From: Haemophilus parainfluenzae | Lineage (GTDB): Bacteria > Pseudomonadota > Gammaproteobacteria > Enterobacterales > Pasteurellaceae | Assembly: GCF_036288925.1 (NCBI RefSeq) | Contig: NZ_CP127167.1 | Span: 1,736,001-1,800,000 of the forward strand | Reading direction: 5' to 3' | DNA: 64,000 nucleotides | In this document: positions 43,601-52,966 of the stretch, one piece after another | Numbering within the stretch: position 1 is the stretch's first letter | Layout of the letters: each line of letters opens with the position of its first letter | Program-made: the position numbers and the translations under genes | Notes under the pieces: model-generated | The model's input: the letters and a program-made list of their open reading frames with translations, nothing else | Databases searched by the model: none | What the model was told of the DNA's origin: nothing

Positions 43601-44277
43601 GACAGTTCTAATAGTTCTGGTTTATTCAGTTGTATAGAAAAATCATTCCCAATATTTGAGCCTAAATCATTCAATACCTCTTCTGGCGACTTTAATTCTT
43701 TTGAGATAAATACAGCTAAATGGAAAGGCAAATCATAAAAATGCTCCCGCCAAAATTCATTTGCAAATTGTTTGAGTAAATCAGACTGATCTTTGAGAAG
43801 TTTTAAATTGAAATGCACGCCTGAATTGAAAGCATGTTGCATCAGCATTCGGCGACAAAAACCGTGAATGGTATAAATGGAGGCTAAATCTAAATTTTGT
43901 TCGGCCAGCTTTAAGCGGCGAAGTGCAGTCGGAATATCCCCTAAATAAGGCAACAATTCCGCTAAAAATTGATGTTCTCCAGTAAAAATCGCCTTGTCTT
44001 GCTTTTCATAATATTCAGAAAAAACCGAAATTGCCGCCGTTAAACGTTCCCGAATTTTGCGTTTTAAATCTTCTGTCGCCATTTCAGTAAAGGTTACCAC
44101 CAAAATCTCTTCCACATTCAACGGACGAGGAAAACAATTCTCACCAGCCTGTAAAAGTAAACGAAGATAGATAGAACCAATGGTATAGGTTTTCCCTGTA
44201 CCTGCAGAGGCTTCAATTAAATTGACTTGATTTAAGGGCAACGAAATAGCATTAAGTGCGGTTGATTTTTGGCTCAT
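40624..44277 (-). CDS. recB: Exodeoxyribonuclease V beta subunit RecB
   Basis: A 1217-residue helicase-nuclease of RecBCD, repairing double-strand breaks and degrading unprotected linear DNA. Walker A EASAGTGKTYTIGS lies near residue 22; other landmarks are AMIDEFQDTDALQY, MIGDPKQAIYRFRGAD, TIHKSKGLEYDLVWLPF and, in the C-terminal nuclease domain, GTMDLVFCHQDKYYLLDYKS. The frame is intact. It overlaps recD. It is divergent from the hsdM operon; the 138-base gap holds both promoters. Confidence 0.96.
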   Translation of the reverse strand: MSQKSTALNAISLPLNQVNLIEASAGTGKTYTIGSIYLRLLLQAGENCFPRPLNVEEILVVTFTEMATEDLKRKIRERLTAAISVFSEYYEKQDKAIFTGEHQFLAELLPYLGDIPTALRRLKLAEQNLDLASIYTIHGFCRRMLMQHAFNSGVHFNLKLLKDQSDLLKQFANEFWREHFYDLPFHLAVFISKELKSPEEVLNDLGSNIGNDFSIQLNKPELLELSLKEFLQKDITKNAEIIEKIKDTWLESAVEIRNLFDEEVVKKEKSCLNGKTYSGKTILSFVDEVTSWAKNRADITLNETLVKKFTQSALDNAVKADFKKKGVRITHPAFEEIEALIEEIQPSDLFKKIILYHYRQGIQKKLLEYKANHPEKSFDDLLRLLKEALYGEGGEQLAELIRFQYPFAMIDEFQDTDALQYQIFSKIYRNETASGNVGFMMIGDPKQAIYRFRGADIFTYLKAADEASERFNLGTNYRSSQPLVEGVNRLFDFKNDPFIYKNIEFLNVGAAKKNLVFQLNNQPEPAFRFYINDKDKSTQQDYAKACATSIQQWLKSAAENPVVFPNESKAENQTLRAENIAVLVRGYTEADLVKKELQALGIASVYLSDRGNVFESNTAKELALILQACLSVTERPILNAIATALFGLNAAEIHQIHQDEIQWQRWAEKFAEYQQIWQRQGILPMLHHLLLAENITEKLLSRPDGERKLTDLLHLAEILQQAAALNESEAALLRWFEKQIQDNGRQEAQIRLESERQLVKIVTIHKSKGLEYDLVWLPFLGNEAKDPTKSGKQKKLFNLYYNSDEEKTLWDMQDQHLDDLTEEVFAEELRLLYVALTRAKYQMAFVLPKAFDKKWNALLYVLTQGEIGRKLDLPNNWDTQPLLEKFKQLLPNDVEIESTDVLQASEPLTLNVSQENLSAEIFQGEIEQDWRVTSFSGIEQTHQRKAYLNESAVKKSLIFDDAKDYDASISTENIPENLTALAHDNDEMVLDFPRGTQIGTLLHRYFEKVPFAQLAEKENIEKLCQDLNLAEEQFVAVQYWFAQILSTPILPNDDFTLAQINEKQCLKELAFYLNITSHFDVTGFNRALSTLHHLPSEPLQFDDIQGMVRGTMDLVFCHQDKYYLLDYKSNFLGDTLKDYDQAALKKAMLEHHYDWQYLLYVVALHRYLKTRLPHYDYNRDFGGVVYAFLRGMNGSPQSGIFFDKPDWQLIQQLEELF

Positions 44278-44415
44278 TTTTTATTTTTTTGGAAACATTA
44301 GTGTGTTCTTATTGTAGAGGAATTTCCATAGAAATTCATTTAGTTATTATTTATTTCTTGTATAATTTGGAGCATTTATATCATTAATAATGACACAAAA
44401 TATTCTGAGGATTTT

Positions 44416-45960
44416 ATGGCAGCAGCAATTCAACAACGCGCCGAACTTCAACGCCGTATTTGGCAAATTGCTAATGATGTACGCGGTTCTGTCGATGGTT
44501 GGGATTTTAAACAATACGTTTTGGGCTCACTTTTCTATCGCTTTATTAGCGAAAACTTTGCTAATTATATTGAAGGTGGTGATAAAAGTGTGAACTATGC
44601 CGGTTTATCTGATGACATCATCACGCCAGAAATTAAAACAGATGCGATAAAAACCAAGGGCTATTTTATTTACCCAAGCCAATTATTTAAAAATGTCGTG
44701 GCAACAGCCAACACTAATCCGAATTTAAATACAGACCTAAAAAACATTTTTACAGCTATCGAAAACTCCGCTACTGGCTACCCTTCCGAACAGGATATCA
44801 AAGGCTTATTTGCTGATTTTGATACCACCAGCAACCGCTTGGGCAATACCGTTGCCGATAAAAACAGCCGTCTCGCTGCCGTATTAAAAGGCGTTGCCGA
44901 GTTAGATTTTGGTGACTTTGAAGATAATCATATTGATTTATTCGGTGATGCTTACGAATTTTTAATTTCCAACTATGCTGCTAATGCCGGTAAATCGGGT
45001 GGCGAGTTCTTTACGCCACAATGCGTTTCCAAGCTGATTGCTCGACTGGCTTTATATGGACAAGAGAAGGTCAATAAAATTTACGACCCTGCGGCCGGTT
45101 CAGGTTCTTTATTATTGCAAGCGAAAAAACAATTTGATGAACACATCATTGAAGAAGGATTCTTTGGGCAAGAAATCAATCACACCACTTATAACCTTGC
45201 TCGTATGAATATGTTTTTGCATAACATCAACTACGACAAGTTTGATATCGCCCTTGGCAACACTTTAATGCATCCGCAATTTGGCGAGGATAAGCCCTTT
45301 GATGCCATTGTTTCTAACCCACCTTACTCCGTGAAATGGATTGGCTCAGACGATCCAACGCTAATTAACGATGAACGCTTTGCCCCTGCTGGCGTGCTTG
45401 CACCAAAATCCAAAGCGGACTTTGCCTTTATTTTACATGCGTTAAGTTATCTTTCAGCAAAAGGCCGTGCGGCGATTGTCTCCTTCCCCGGCATTTTTTA
45501 CCGTGGCGGTGCGGAACAAAAAATTCGTCAATATTTGGTGGATAATAACTATGTGGAAACCGTGATTGCGCTTGCTCCAAATCTCTTTTTCGGCACCAGT
45601 ATTGCGGTGAATATTTTGGTGCTTTCCAAACATAAACCCGATACTCAAACCCAATTTATCGATGCCAGCGGTTTATTTAAATCCGCCACCAATAACAACA
45701 TTTTAGAAGAAGAACATATTGAGCAAATGCTCAAACTGTTTGCCGATAAAGAGAATGTACCGCATTTGGCAAAATCAGTCTCCTTTGAAGAAATCGTTAA
45801 AAATGACTACAACCTTGCGGTGAGTTCTTATGTGGAGCAAAAAGACACCCGCGAAGTCATTGATATCGATGAGCTCAATGCGCAAATTCGTGAAACTGTT
45901 GCCAATATTGACTGCTTGCGTGCCGAGATTGACAAGATTGTGGCAGAAATTGAGGGATAA
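44416..45960 (+). CDS. hsdM: Type I restriction-modification methyltransferase subunit
   Basis: A 514-residue adenine methyltransferase, two copies of which join HsdS to methylate the host recognition site. The N-terminal helical domain starts [20 protein letters not shown]. The SAM motif [10 protein letters not shown] is near residue 228, preceded by [10 protein letters not shown], and catalytic NPPYS is near residue 301. ATG 44416 follows GAGGA. The C-terminus has a coiled coil ([20 protein letters not shown]). It heads an hsdM-hsdS-[RAYT]-hsdR cluster divergent from recB. Confidence 0.96.
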   Translation: MAAAIQQRAELQRRIWQIANDVRGSVDGWDFKQYVLGSLFYRFISENFANYIEGGDKSVNYAGLSDDIITPEIKTDAIKTKGYFIYPSQLFKNVVATANTNPNLNTDLKNIFTAIENSATGYPSEQDIKGLFADFDTTSNRLGNTVADKNSRLAAVLKGVAELDFGDFEDNHIDLFGDAYEFLISNYAANAGKSGGEFFTPQCVSKLIARLALYGQEKVNKIYDPAAGSGSLLLQAKKQFDEHIIEEGFFGQEINHTTYNLARMNMFLHNINYDKFDIALGNTLMHPQFGEDKPFDAIVSNPPYSVKWIGSDDPTLINDERFAPAGVLAPKSKADFAFILHALSYLSAKGRAAIVSFPGIFYRGGAEQKIRQYLVDNNYVETVIALAPNLFFGTSIAVNILVLSKHKPDTQTQFIDASGLFKSATNNNILEEEHIEQMLKLFADKENVPHLAKSVSFEEIVKNDYNLAVSSYVEQKDTREVIDIDELNAQIRETVANIDCLRAEIDKIVAEIEG

Positions 45961-45963
45961 AAT

Positions 45964-46073
45964 GTAGGGTGGGCTTTAGCCCACCAATAAGATTAAAAAA
46001 TAACAGCAAACCGTAGGGTGGGCTTCAGCCCACCAATTTACGATAACTTGCGGTGGGCTGAAGCCCACCCTAC
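45964..46073. repeat. REP palindromes between hsdM and hsdS
   Basis: Three copies of the palindrome GGTGGGCTNNAGCCCACC: a single one at 45964-45986, then an inverted doublet at 46013-46036 and 46051-46073. Each copy has a GTAGGGTGGGC-type outer edge, and the two members of the doublet face outwards, the arrangement called a REPIN. They fill most of the hsdM-hsdS gap and would form hairpins in the mRNA. Confidence 0.9.
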
Positions 46074-46092
46074 GAGAAGCAACAAAAATACA

Positions 46093-47274
46093 ATGAAAAA
46101 CAACCGCACTTTTTTAGAAAAATTATTGGATGGGGCTAAGGTTGAGTGGAAGCCTCTAAAAGACATTCTAATCAGAACTAAAGGCACAAAAATTACAGCT
46201 GCTGAAATGAAAGTATTGCATAAAGACAATGCACCACTAAAAATTTTTGCTGGCGGGAAAACATTTGCATTAGTAAATTTTGAAGATATCCCTGAAAAAG
46301 ACATCAATAAAAATCCTTCAATTATTGTAAAGTCTCGAGGAATTATTGAATTTGAATATTACGATAAGCCTTTTTCTCATAAAAATGAAATGTGGTCTTA
46401 TTATTCAAATGATAAAAATATTAATATTAAATACATTTATTATGTTTTGAAAAATCAGGAACCCTATTTCCAAAATTTAGGTTCAAAGATGCAAATGCCT
46501 CAGATTGCAACACCTGATACAGATAAATATTTAGTCCCCATCCCCCCACTCTCGGTCCAAACCGAAATCGTAAAAATTTTGGACGCATTGACAGCCCTTA
46601 CCAGCGAGCTTACCAGCGAGCTTACCAGCGAGCTTATACTACGCCAGAAACAATATGAATACTATCGGGAAAAATTGTTATCTTTTGATAGTTTAGAACA
46701 ATTAAATTCGGGGGGGGGGAAGAAGAAACTTATTGATGTGGCTATTTATGCAAAATCACGCATCTCGACTGATAAATTGGATAAAGAAAATTATATAGGG
46801 GTAGAAAATTTACTTCAAAATAAACTGGGTAAAACAAGTTCCAATTATGTACCAACTGAAGGCTCATTTATTGAATATCTTCCTAATGATATTTTAATTG
46901 GAAACATTCGTCCCTATTTAAGAAAAATCTGGTTAGCAGATAAAACAGGTGGAACAAATGGTGATGTGTTAGTTATACGATTGACAGATGAAAACATTAT
47001 TTCACATTATCTTTATCATATATTGGCAAATGAACATTTCTTTGAATATAACGTTAAATATTCAAAAGGTGCAAAAATGCCTCGAGGGGATAAAACTGCA
47101 ATTTTGCAATATGAGTTTGATGTTCCCCCACTCGAAGAACAACACCGCATCGTTTCAATCCTCGATAAATTTGAAACCTTAACTAATTCCATCACCGAAG
47201 GCTTGCCTTTAGCGATTGAACAAAGCCAAAAGCGGTATGAATATTACCGAGAATTGCTATTAAATTTCTCGTAA
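46093..47274 (+). CDS. hsdS: Type I specificity subunit HsdS, with two slippable tracts
   Basis: A 393-residue specificity protein that positions HsdM and HsdR on a bipartite DNA target. ATG 46093 (MKNNRTFLEKLLDGAKVEWK) is preferred; the frame upstream runs through a REP. Target-recognition domain 1 spans about 15-155, the first conserved helix contains PPLSVQTEIVKILDALTALT, TRD2 spans about 215-340, and the second helix contains PPLEEQHRIVSILDKFETLT. Three LTSE repeats extend helix 1, and a G10 run (46710-46719) lies at the start of TRD2. As read the gene is on. A one-base slip would leave a half-subunit of about 210 residues, as known for NgoAV of Neisseria. Confidence 0.93.
   Translation: MKNNRTFLEKLLDGAKVEWKPLKDILIRTKGTKITAAEMKVLHKDNAPLKIFAGGKTFALVNFEDIPEKDINKNPSIIVKSRGIIEFEYYDKPFSHKNEMWSYYSNDKNINIKYIYYVLKNQEPYFQNLGSKMQMPQIATPDTDKYLVPIPPLSVQTEIVKILDALTALTSELTSELTSELILRQKQYEYYREKLLSFDSLEQLNSGGGKKKLIDVAIYAKSRISTDKLDKENYIGVENLLQNKLGKTSSNYVPTEGSFIEYLPNDILIGNIRPYLRKIWLADKTGGTNGDVLVIRLTDENIISHYLYHILANEHFFEYNVKYSKGAKMPRGDKTAILQYEFDVPPLEEQHRIVSILDKFETLTNSITEGLPLAIEQSQKRYEYYRELLLNFS
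46597..46632 (+). repeat. Three tandem 12-bp repeats in the HsdS spacer
   Basis: CTTACCAGCGAG occurs three times in perfect tandem, encoding LTSE three times. Gain or loss of one unit keeps the frame but lengthens or shortens the helix separating the two TRDs. In EcoR124I the analogous TAEL repeats change the target spacer length. Confidence 0.93.
46710..46719 (+). repeat. Homopolymer G10 in hsdS
   Basis: Ten consecutive G read as Ser-Gly-Gly-Gly-Lys between the central helix and TRD2. The count given keeps the frame open. Such tracts slip during replication. Confidence 0.93.
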
Positions 47275-47277
47275 CCC

Positions 47278-47382
47278 GTAGGGTGGGCTTCAGCCCACCA
47301 ATTAATCACAACAAACGGTGGGCTAAAGCCCACCCTACAATGTAATGAGAATATTTTTATGGTGGGCTAAAGCCCACCCTAC
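47278..47382. repeat. REP palindromes between hsdS and the RAYT gene
   Basis: An inverted doublet (47278-47301 and 47317-47338) plus a third single REP (47361-47382) in the second orientation, core GGTGGGCTNNAGCCCACC. They begin three bases after the hsdS stop and end 22 bases before the RAYT start. Confidence 0.9.
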
Positions 47383-47404
47383 GAACGACAATTTGGAATA
47401 ATAT

Positions 47405-47935
47405 ATGTCTAATTATCGTCGCAATTTTACTAAAGGTGGATTATATTTTTTCACAATTGTTTTACAAGATAGAACAAAATCTTATCTAACTGACTATATC
47501 AATGAATTTAGATCTGCATATAAACAAACTTGTGAACATTATCCATTCGAAACAGTAGCAATTTGTATTTTGCCCGATCATATTCATTTACTGATGCAAT
47601 TACCTGAAAATGATGATAATTACGCAATACGCATCGCATATTTAAAAACACAATTTACACGACAACTTCCAAAAGAATGCCGACAATTTAATAAAAATAG
47701 ACAAAAATATCGAGAATCAGGTATTTGGCAACGCCGATTTTGGGAGCATTTAATTCGTGATGATAAAGATTTAGCGAATCATTTAGATTATATTTATTAC
47801 AATCCTGTGAAACACGGCTATGTTGAGGTAGTAAAAGATTGGCCGTATTCTTCCTTCCATCGTGATGTAAAAGCAGAGATTTATCCTGAAGATTGGGGAG
47901 GCAACCCAGATTTGAAAATTAAAGGTGATATATAA
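47405..47935 (+). CDS. REP-associated tyrosine transposase (RAYT)
   Basis: A 176-residue single-strand DNA transposase of the Y1/IS200-related RAYT class, which moves or maintains REP sequences and is usually a single-copy chromosomal gene. Landmarks: FTKGGLYFFTIVLQDR, HUH motif LPDHIHLLMQLP (His59 and His61), WQRRFWEHLIRDD, and the catalytic Tyr region LDYIYYNPVKHGYV (about 127-140). ATG 47405 has only a weak ribosome-binding site. REP palindromes flank it on both sides. Its place between hsdS and hsdR, in the same direction, is unusual, and it splits the operon without disrupting its genes. Confidence 0.92.
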   Translation: MSNYRRNFTKGGLYFFTIVLQDRTKSYLTDYINEFRSAYKQTCEHYPFETVAICILPDHIHLLMQLPENDDNYAIRIAYLKTQFTRQLPKECRQFNKNRQKYRESGIWQRRFWEHLIRDDKDLANHLDYIYYNPVKHGYVEVVKDWPYSSFHRDVKAEIYPEDWGGNPDLKIKGDI

Positions 47936-47942
47936 CAATACT

Positions 47943-48008
47943 GTAGGGTGGGCTTTAGCCCACCAATTAACAATCATAAATAAAACGGTGGGCTAAAGCC
48001 CACCCTAC
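47943..48008. repeat. REP doublet between the RAYT and hsdR
   Basis: Inverted pair of REPs: GTAGGGTGGGCTTTAGCCCA at 47943 and its mirror GGTGGGCTAAAGCCCACCCT near 47987, with about 21 AT-rich bases between. It begins seven bases after the RAYT stop. Confidence 0.9.
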
Positions 48009-48043
48009 AAAAACTAAAAAGCAAAAGCATTAAGGAACTACTT

Positions 48044-51000
48044 ATGACCCAATACAAAACTATCGCTGAATCTAATAATTTTATCGTTTTAGATCAATAT
48101 AATAAGTTTGTTGAAGAACCTAATGCCGGTTATCAAACGGAAGGTAGCCTTGAGCGTGAGTTTATTCGTAATTTACAGGCGCAAGGCTATGAGTATTTAC
48201 AAGAAATCAATGGTCATGATGCGTTGATTAAAAACTTACGGGCACAATTACAACGCTTAAATAACGTGGTTTTCTCTGATGCGGAATGGCGACGTTTTTT
48301 AGAGGAATATTTGGATAAATCGAGCGATAGTCTGATTGAAAAAACCCGTAAAATTCATGATGACTATATTTATGATTTTGTGTTTGATAATGGACGCATT
48401 CAGAATATCTATTTGCTAGATAAGAGAAATCTTACCAATAACACTCTGCAAGTCATCAATCAATTTGAGCAAAGCGGTAGCTATGATAATCGTTATGATG
48501 TGACGATTTTGATCAATGGTTTACCGCTTGTGCATATCGAACTAAAAAAACGTGGCGTGGCGATTCGTGAAGCCTTTAATCAAATTCACCGCTACAGCAA
48601 AGAAAGTTTCAATAAAGAAAATTCTCTCTTTAAATATATTCAGATTTTTGTCATTTCTAATGGCACAGATACCCGATATTTTGCCAATACCACCAAGCGA
48701 GATAAGAACAGCTACGACTTCACAATGAATTGGGCAACGGCAAAAAATACTCTGATTAAAGATTTAAAGGATTTTACGGCGACATTCCTACAAAAACATA
48801 CCCTGCTCAATGTGTTGGTGAATTACTGCGTGTTTGATGTTTCCGACACCCTATTAATTATGCGCCCCTATCAAATTGCCGCCACCGAGCGTATTTTATG
48901 GAAAATCAAAAGTTCTTATTTAGCAAAAAGCTGGAGCAATAAAGAAAGTGGTGGCTATATTTGGCATACCACAGGTTCAGGCAAAACGCTCACCAGCTTT
49001 AAAGCCGCACGTCTTGCAACAGAATTAGACTTTATTGAAAAAGTATTCTTCGTAGTAGATAGAAAAGATTTGGACTATCAAACTATGAAAGAATACCAGC
49101 GCTTTTCACCGGATAGCGTGAATGGCTCGGAAAGTACGGCTGGGCTAAAACGCAATATCGAAAAAGACGACAATAAAATCATTGTTACCACCATTCAAAA
49201 ACTCAACAACCTGATGAAATCGGAAGATAAATTACCGATTTACGATAAACAGGTCGTTTTTATCTTTGATGAATGCCATCGTTCTCAATTTGGTGAAGCG
49301 CAAAAAAATCTAACGAGAAAATTTAAAAAATACTATCAATTTGGTTTTACCGGCACGCCTATTTTTCCAACTAACGCATTAGGTGCCGAAACTACAGCCA
49401 GTGTTTTTGGCATCGAACTCCACTCTTACATTATCACCGATGCGATTCGTGATGAAAAAGTGTTGAAATTTAAAGTGGATTACAATGATGTACGACCACA
49501 ATTCAAGAGCATTGAAACCGAAAAAAATCTTGAAAAACTGACCGCACTTGAGAAGAAACAAGCCTTTTTACAGCCTAAACGCATCGAGCAAATAGCCCAA
49601 TATGTTTTAGATAATTTCAAACAAAAGACACATCGCTTTAATGCGGGTAACAATGGCTTTAATGCGATGTTTGCGGTAAGTAGCGTAGATGCTGCTAAAG
49701 CTTATTATCAAACGTTTAAACAGTTACAAAGTGCGGTCAAAAATCCACTTAAAATTGCAACAATCTTTTCGTTTGCCTCGAATGAAGAACAAGATGCGAT
49801 TGGCGATATTGTTGATGAAAGTTTTGAAGTAGAGGCAATGAACTCTTCTGCTAAGGAATTTTTAAAATCTGCCATTGATGATTACAACGGCTATTTTGCC
49901 ACCAATTATGATGTGGATGCAAAATCGTTCCAAAACTACTATCGTGATCTCGCCAAACGCGTCAAAAACAAAGAAGTGGATTTACTGATTGTCGTTGGAA
50001 TGTTTTTAACTGGTTTTGATGCCCCAACCTTAAATACGTTATTTGTAGATAAAAACTTGCGTTATCATGGTTTGATTCAAGCTTATTCTCGTACAAACCG
50101 TATTTACAACAGCACCAAAAGTTTCGGCAATATCGTCACTTTCCGCGACTTGGAACAAGATACCATTGATGCGATTACCCTTTTCGGTAAATCCAATACG
50201 CGCAATGTCGTTTTGGAAAAAAGTTACCAAGAATATATGGAAGGCTTCACCGATGCGGGTGTTGCCCGTCGTGGTTATTTAGAGGTTATTGCTGAATTGC
50301 AAGAACGCTTCCCAGATCCAGATGTAATTCAAACGGAAAAAGACAAAAAAGACTTTGTGAAATTATTTGGTGAATATTTGCGGGTTGAAAACATTCTGCA
50401 AAACTATGATGAGTTCGCTGCTTTACAAGTATTTCAATCACTCGATACCAGCGATGCAAAAGCCGTTGAAGACTTTAAAGAAAAATATTATTTAACGGAC
50501 GAAGCTTTTGCTGAAATGCAACCTATTGATATGCCAAGCGAACGTAGCATTCAGAATTACCGTTCAACTTACAACGATATTCGGGATTGGCTCCGTCGTC
50601 AAAAAGATGGTGAGGAAAAAGCAAAATCGACCATTGATTGGGACGATGTGGTGTTTGAAGTGGATTTATTAAAATCCCAAGAAATCAATCTAGATTACAT
50701 CTTAGAATTGATTTTTGAACACAACAAGAAAATGAAAAATAAATCTGAGCTGATTGATGAAATTCGAACCACAATCCGAGCGAGCCTAGGTAATCGAGCC
50801 AAAGAAAGTTTAATCGTAGATTTTATCAATCAAACGGACTTAGATAGCATAGTTGATAAAGCCGGTATTATTGAATCTTTCTTCCAATTTGCCCAAAAAG
50901 AGCAACAGAAAGAAGCTGACGAATTAATTAGCAGTGAAGGGCTGAATATTGATGCCGCGAAGCGTTATATTAACGTATCCTTAAAACGCGGATATGCTAG

Positions 51001-51139
51001 TGAACAAGGTACGGATTTAAATGATGCCCTACCGAAAATGAGTCCGCTTAATCCGCAATATCTCACGAAAAAACAAAGCATTTTCCAAAAGATCGTTGCC
51101 TTTGTTGAGAAGTTTGTTGGGATTGGTGGCGAGGTTTGA
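48044..51139 (+). CDS. hsdR: Type I restriction endonuclease subunit HsdR
   Basis: A 1031-residue translocase-nuclease that reels in and cuts unmethylated DNA. The N-terminal PD-(D/E)xK domain shows [16 protein letters not shown] near residue 170. The translocase has [14 protein letters not shown] near 308, [13 protein letters not shown] near 408, FTGTPIF, and [13 protein letters not shown]. The C-terminal helical domain binds the methyltransferase. ATG 48044 (AAGGA upstream) lies 36 bases after a REP doublet. The frame is intact, so restriction should be active when hsdS is on. It is followed by a strong terminator. Confidence 0.96.
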   Translation: MTQYKTIAESNNFIVLDQYNKFVEEPNAGYQTEGSLEREFIRNLQAQGYEYLQEINGHDALIKNLRAQLQRLNNVVFSDAEWRRFLEEYLDKSSDSLIEKTRKIHDDYIYDFVFDNGRIQNIYLLDKRNLTNNTLQVINQFEQSGSYDNRYDVTILINGLPLVHIELKKRGVAIREAFNQIHRYSKESFNKENSLFKYIQIFVISNGTDTRYFANTTKRDKNSYDFTMNWATAKNTLIKDLKDFTATFLQKHTLLNVLVNYCVFDVSDTLLIMRPYQIAATERILWKIKSSYLAKSWSNKESGGYIWHTTGSGKTLTSFKAARLATELDFIEKVFFVVDRKDLDYQTMKEYQRFSPDSVNGSESTAGLKRNIEKDDNKIIVTTIQKLNNLMKSEDKLPIYDKQVVFIFDECHRSQFGEAQKNLTRKFKKYYQFGFTGTPIFPTNALGAETTASVFGIELHSYIITDAIRDEKVLKFKVDYNDVRPQFKSIETEKNLEKLTALEKKQAFLQPKRIEQIAQYVLDNFKQKTHRFNAGNNGFNAMFAVSSVDAAKAYYQTFKQLQSAVKNPLKIATIFSFASNEEQDAIGDIVDESFEVEAMNSSAKEFLKSAIDDYNGYFATNYDVDAKSFQNYYRDLAKRVKNKEVDLLIVVGMFLTGFDAPTLNTLFVDKNLRYHGLIQAYSRTNRIYNSTKSFGNIVTFRDLEQDTIDAITLFGKSNTRNVVLEKSYQEYMEGFTDAGVARRGYLEVIAELQERFPDPDVIQTEKDKKDFVKLFGEYLRVENILQNYDEFAALQVFQSLDTSDAKAVEDFKEKYYLTDEAFAEMQPIDMPSERSIQNYRSTYNDIRDWLRRQKDGEEKAKSTIDWDDVVFEVDLLKSQEINLDYILELIFEHNKKMKNKSELIDEIRTTIRASLGNRAKESLIVDFINQTDLDSIVDKAGIIESFFQFAQKEQQKEADELISSEGLNIDAAKRYINVSLKRGYASEQGTDLNDALPKMSPLNPQYLTKKQSIFQKIVAFVEKFVGIGGEV

Positions 51140-51164
51140 AAACTTAAACCAACTATATAGAATT

Positions 51165-51196
51165 AAAAAGGTGCAATCTATTGATTGCACCTTTTT
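51165..51196. terminator. Bidirectional terminator after hsdR
   Basis: Perfect 14-bp stem AAAAAGGTGCAATC / GATTGCACCTTTTT with a four-base loop. A/T flanks make it work for hsdR and the convergent DsrE-like gene. Confidence 0.9.
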
Positions 51197-51218
51197 ATTT
51201 TGTCAGTTATATCAGAAA

Positions 51219-51575
51219 TTAGAACGTTAAAACTTTATCCGCCCATAATGTCCACTCGGATACATCATCTAAGGTACCAAGGGTCACGCCATCAATTAAT
51301 TTAGCGTCTAATAAACCACGTGCTTTTACGCAGCTGGTGCATAATTTAATTTCAGCACCTTGTGCCGCTAAAATATCGATAAGTTGTTGGATATTGAAAC
51401 CTTCGTTTGGATTTTGCCCAGCAATACCGCATAAAATCGCATCAGAAAAGCAGAATAATTTAATATTCACATCCTTGCTGTACTCTTCTTTCATATTGAT
51501 AGCGAAACGAACAGCGTTGAATGTTTTTTCTCCGCTATATGGGGAATCATTGACGATAAAAAGAATATTTTGCAT
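51219..51575 (-). CDS. ychN: DsrE/YchN-family protein
   Basis: A 118-residue DsrE-like small protein (MQNILFIVNDSPYSGEKTFN). Cys residues in DAILCGIAGQ and the pair CTSC near residue 80 are typical of the sulfur-relay-related YchN family, whose exact role is not established. ATG 51575 has AAGGAG upstream. Single-gene unit between a terminator and the purine permease gene. The symbol is by similarity. Confidence 0.8.
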   Translation of the reverse strand: MQNILFIVNDSPYSGEKTFNAVRFAINMKEEYSKDVNIKLFCFSDAILCGIAGQNPNEGFNIQQLIDILAAQGAEIKLCTSCVKARGLLDAKLIDGVTLGTLDDVSEWTLWADKVLTF

Positions 51576-51638
51576 AACGTACTCCTTGTTGTAAAAACTG
51601 TGATTAAAATAGGAGAAGAAATATTGCTTCCCCTTTAT

Positions 51639-52946
51639 TTAGCCAACCCAAATGAATTTAGCGATAAATAATAAAGATACAACCCAAACAGGCGCATTTA
51701 CTTCTTTGATTCTACCTGTTCCAACTTTCATAACGCAATAACTAATAAAGCCAAATGCGATACCTTCAGTAATTGAATAAGTAAATGGCATCATCGCTGC
51801 AGTGATAAAAGCAGGCGTGGCTTCGGTTAAATCATCCCAGTGTACACGAATAAGACTAGATGCCATTAAAATCCCTACATAGACTAACGCCCCTGCGGTT
51901 GCATAAGCCGGTACCACACTAGCTAGTGGCGAGAAGAAAATGGTAAGTAAGAATAAAACACCGACTGTCACCGCTGTTAAGCCAGTTCTACCACCGACAG
52001 AAACTCCTGCACCACTTTCAATATAGGTACTGATAGCGGATGTGCCGATATAAGAACCCACTACCGCACTCATACTATCTACATAAAGGGCTTGTTTCAT
52101 TTTCGGGAAACGACCTTTTTCATCGCTGAAACCTGCTTTATCAGTCACACCTAATAACGTGCCTGATGAGTCAAATAGGTTTACTAAAAGGAAAGAGAAA
52201 ATGATGCCGAGCAAAGCGGTATCTAAAGCACCTGCAATATCCACTTTACCCACAACCGTACCTAAGCTTGGAGGCATAGAAACAATGCCGTGGAAAGTCA
52301 CTTGATCATCAATAAAAAGGGCTAAACCAGTGACTACTGCGATAGAAATTAAAACACCAGAGAAAATATTACGTGCAGCTAAAACTACGATAATAAAGAA
52401 ACCTAATACGCCAAGCAGAATTTTCGGATCATGTAAATTGCCTAATGCCACTAAGGTTGCAGGATTCGCTACAACCAATCCCATATTTTTAAAGCCAATT
52501 AACGCAATAAAAAAGCCGATACCCGCACCAATTCCCACGCGTAGTGAAAGCGGAATGGAAGCCATTAACCAATAACGGATTTGGAATAAGGTGAGAACAA
52601 ATAAACCAATTGAGCCCCAGAAAATGGTGCCCATGCCCACTTCCCAAGAATAACCAAGCTTGCCAACAACTACATAAGCAAAGAACGCATTGAGCCCCAT
52701 GGCAGGTGCAAGGGCGATAGGTAAATTACTGAATAATCCCATCGCAATGGTGCCGAGTGCGGCAATTAAACAGGTAGTCACGAAAACAACTTGCTTATCC
52801 ATTCCCGCATCACCTAATACGGATGGGTTCACAAACACGATGTACACCATGGTAAAGAAGGTGGTAATACCGGCAATAATTTCGGTTTTGGTCGTACTGC
52901 CCTTTTCTTTAATGGAAAAAAGGCGTTCAAGTAAAGATTGTTGCAT
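51639..52946 (-). CDS. Purine permease, AzgA/NCS2 type
   Basis: A 435-residue inner-membrane proton symporter for adenine, guanine or hypoxanthine (AzgA-like). It begins MQQSLLERLFSIKEKGSTTK and has 12-14 hydrophobic segments. TEIIAGITTFFTMVYIVFVN, LAPAMGLNAFFAY and ESGAGVSVGGRTGLTAV are family signatures. ATG 52946 follows AAGGGGA. It lies 20 bases after usg in the same direction and probably shares its transcript. Which purine is preferred cannot be told from the sequence; leave the symbol open. Confidence 0.9.
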   Translation of the reverse strand: MQQSLLERLFSIKEKGSTTKTEIIAGITTFFTMVYIVFVNPSVLGDAGMDKQVVFVTTCLIAALGTIAMGLFSNLPIALAPAMGLNAFFAYVVVGKLGYSWEVGMGTIFWGSIGLFVLTLFQIRYWLMASIPLSLRVGIGAGIGFFIALIGFKNMGLVVANPATLVALGNLHDPKILLGVLGFFIIVVLAARNIFSGVLISIAVVTGLALFIDDQVTFHGIVSMPPSLGTVVGKVDIAGALDTALLGIIFSFLLVNLFDSSGTLLGVTDKAGFSDEKGRFPKMKQALYVDSMSAVVGSYIGTSAISTYIESGAGVSVGGRTGLTAVTVGVLFLLTIFFSPLASVVPAYATAGALVYVGILMASSLIRVHWDDLTEATPAFITAAMMPFTYSITEGIAFGFISYCVMKVGTGRIKEVNAPVWVVSLLFIAKFIWVG

Positions 52947-52966
52947 TGTCTTCCCCTTAACTTAAA

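Noticed and set aside
39544-43738. Several 80-140 codon plus-strand ORFs inside recD and recB
   Set aside because: All are antisense shadows of long intact genes with complete helicase motifs.
46018-46092. Upstream extension of HsdS starting at 46018
   Set aside because: The extra 25 residues are a translation of a REP palindrome; ATG 46093 begins the usual HsdS sequence.
45964-48008. REP palindromes read as a CRISPR array or as simple terminators
   Set aside because: Spacing is irregular, orientation alternates, and copies flank genes on both sides of a RAYT; the REP/REPIN explanation fits better. T runs expected of terminators are lacking.
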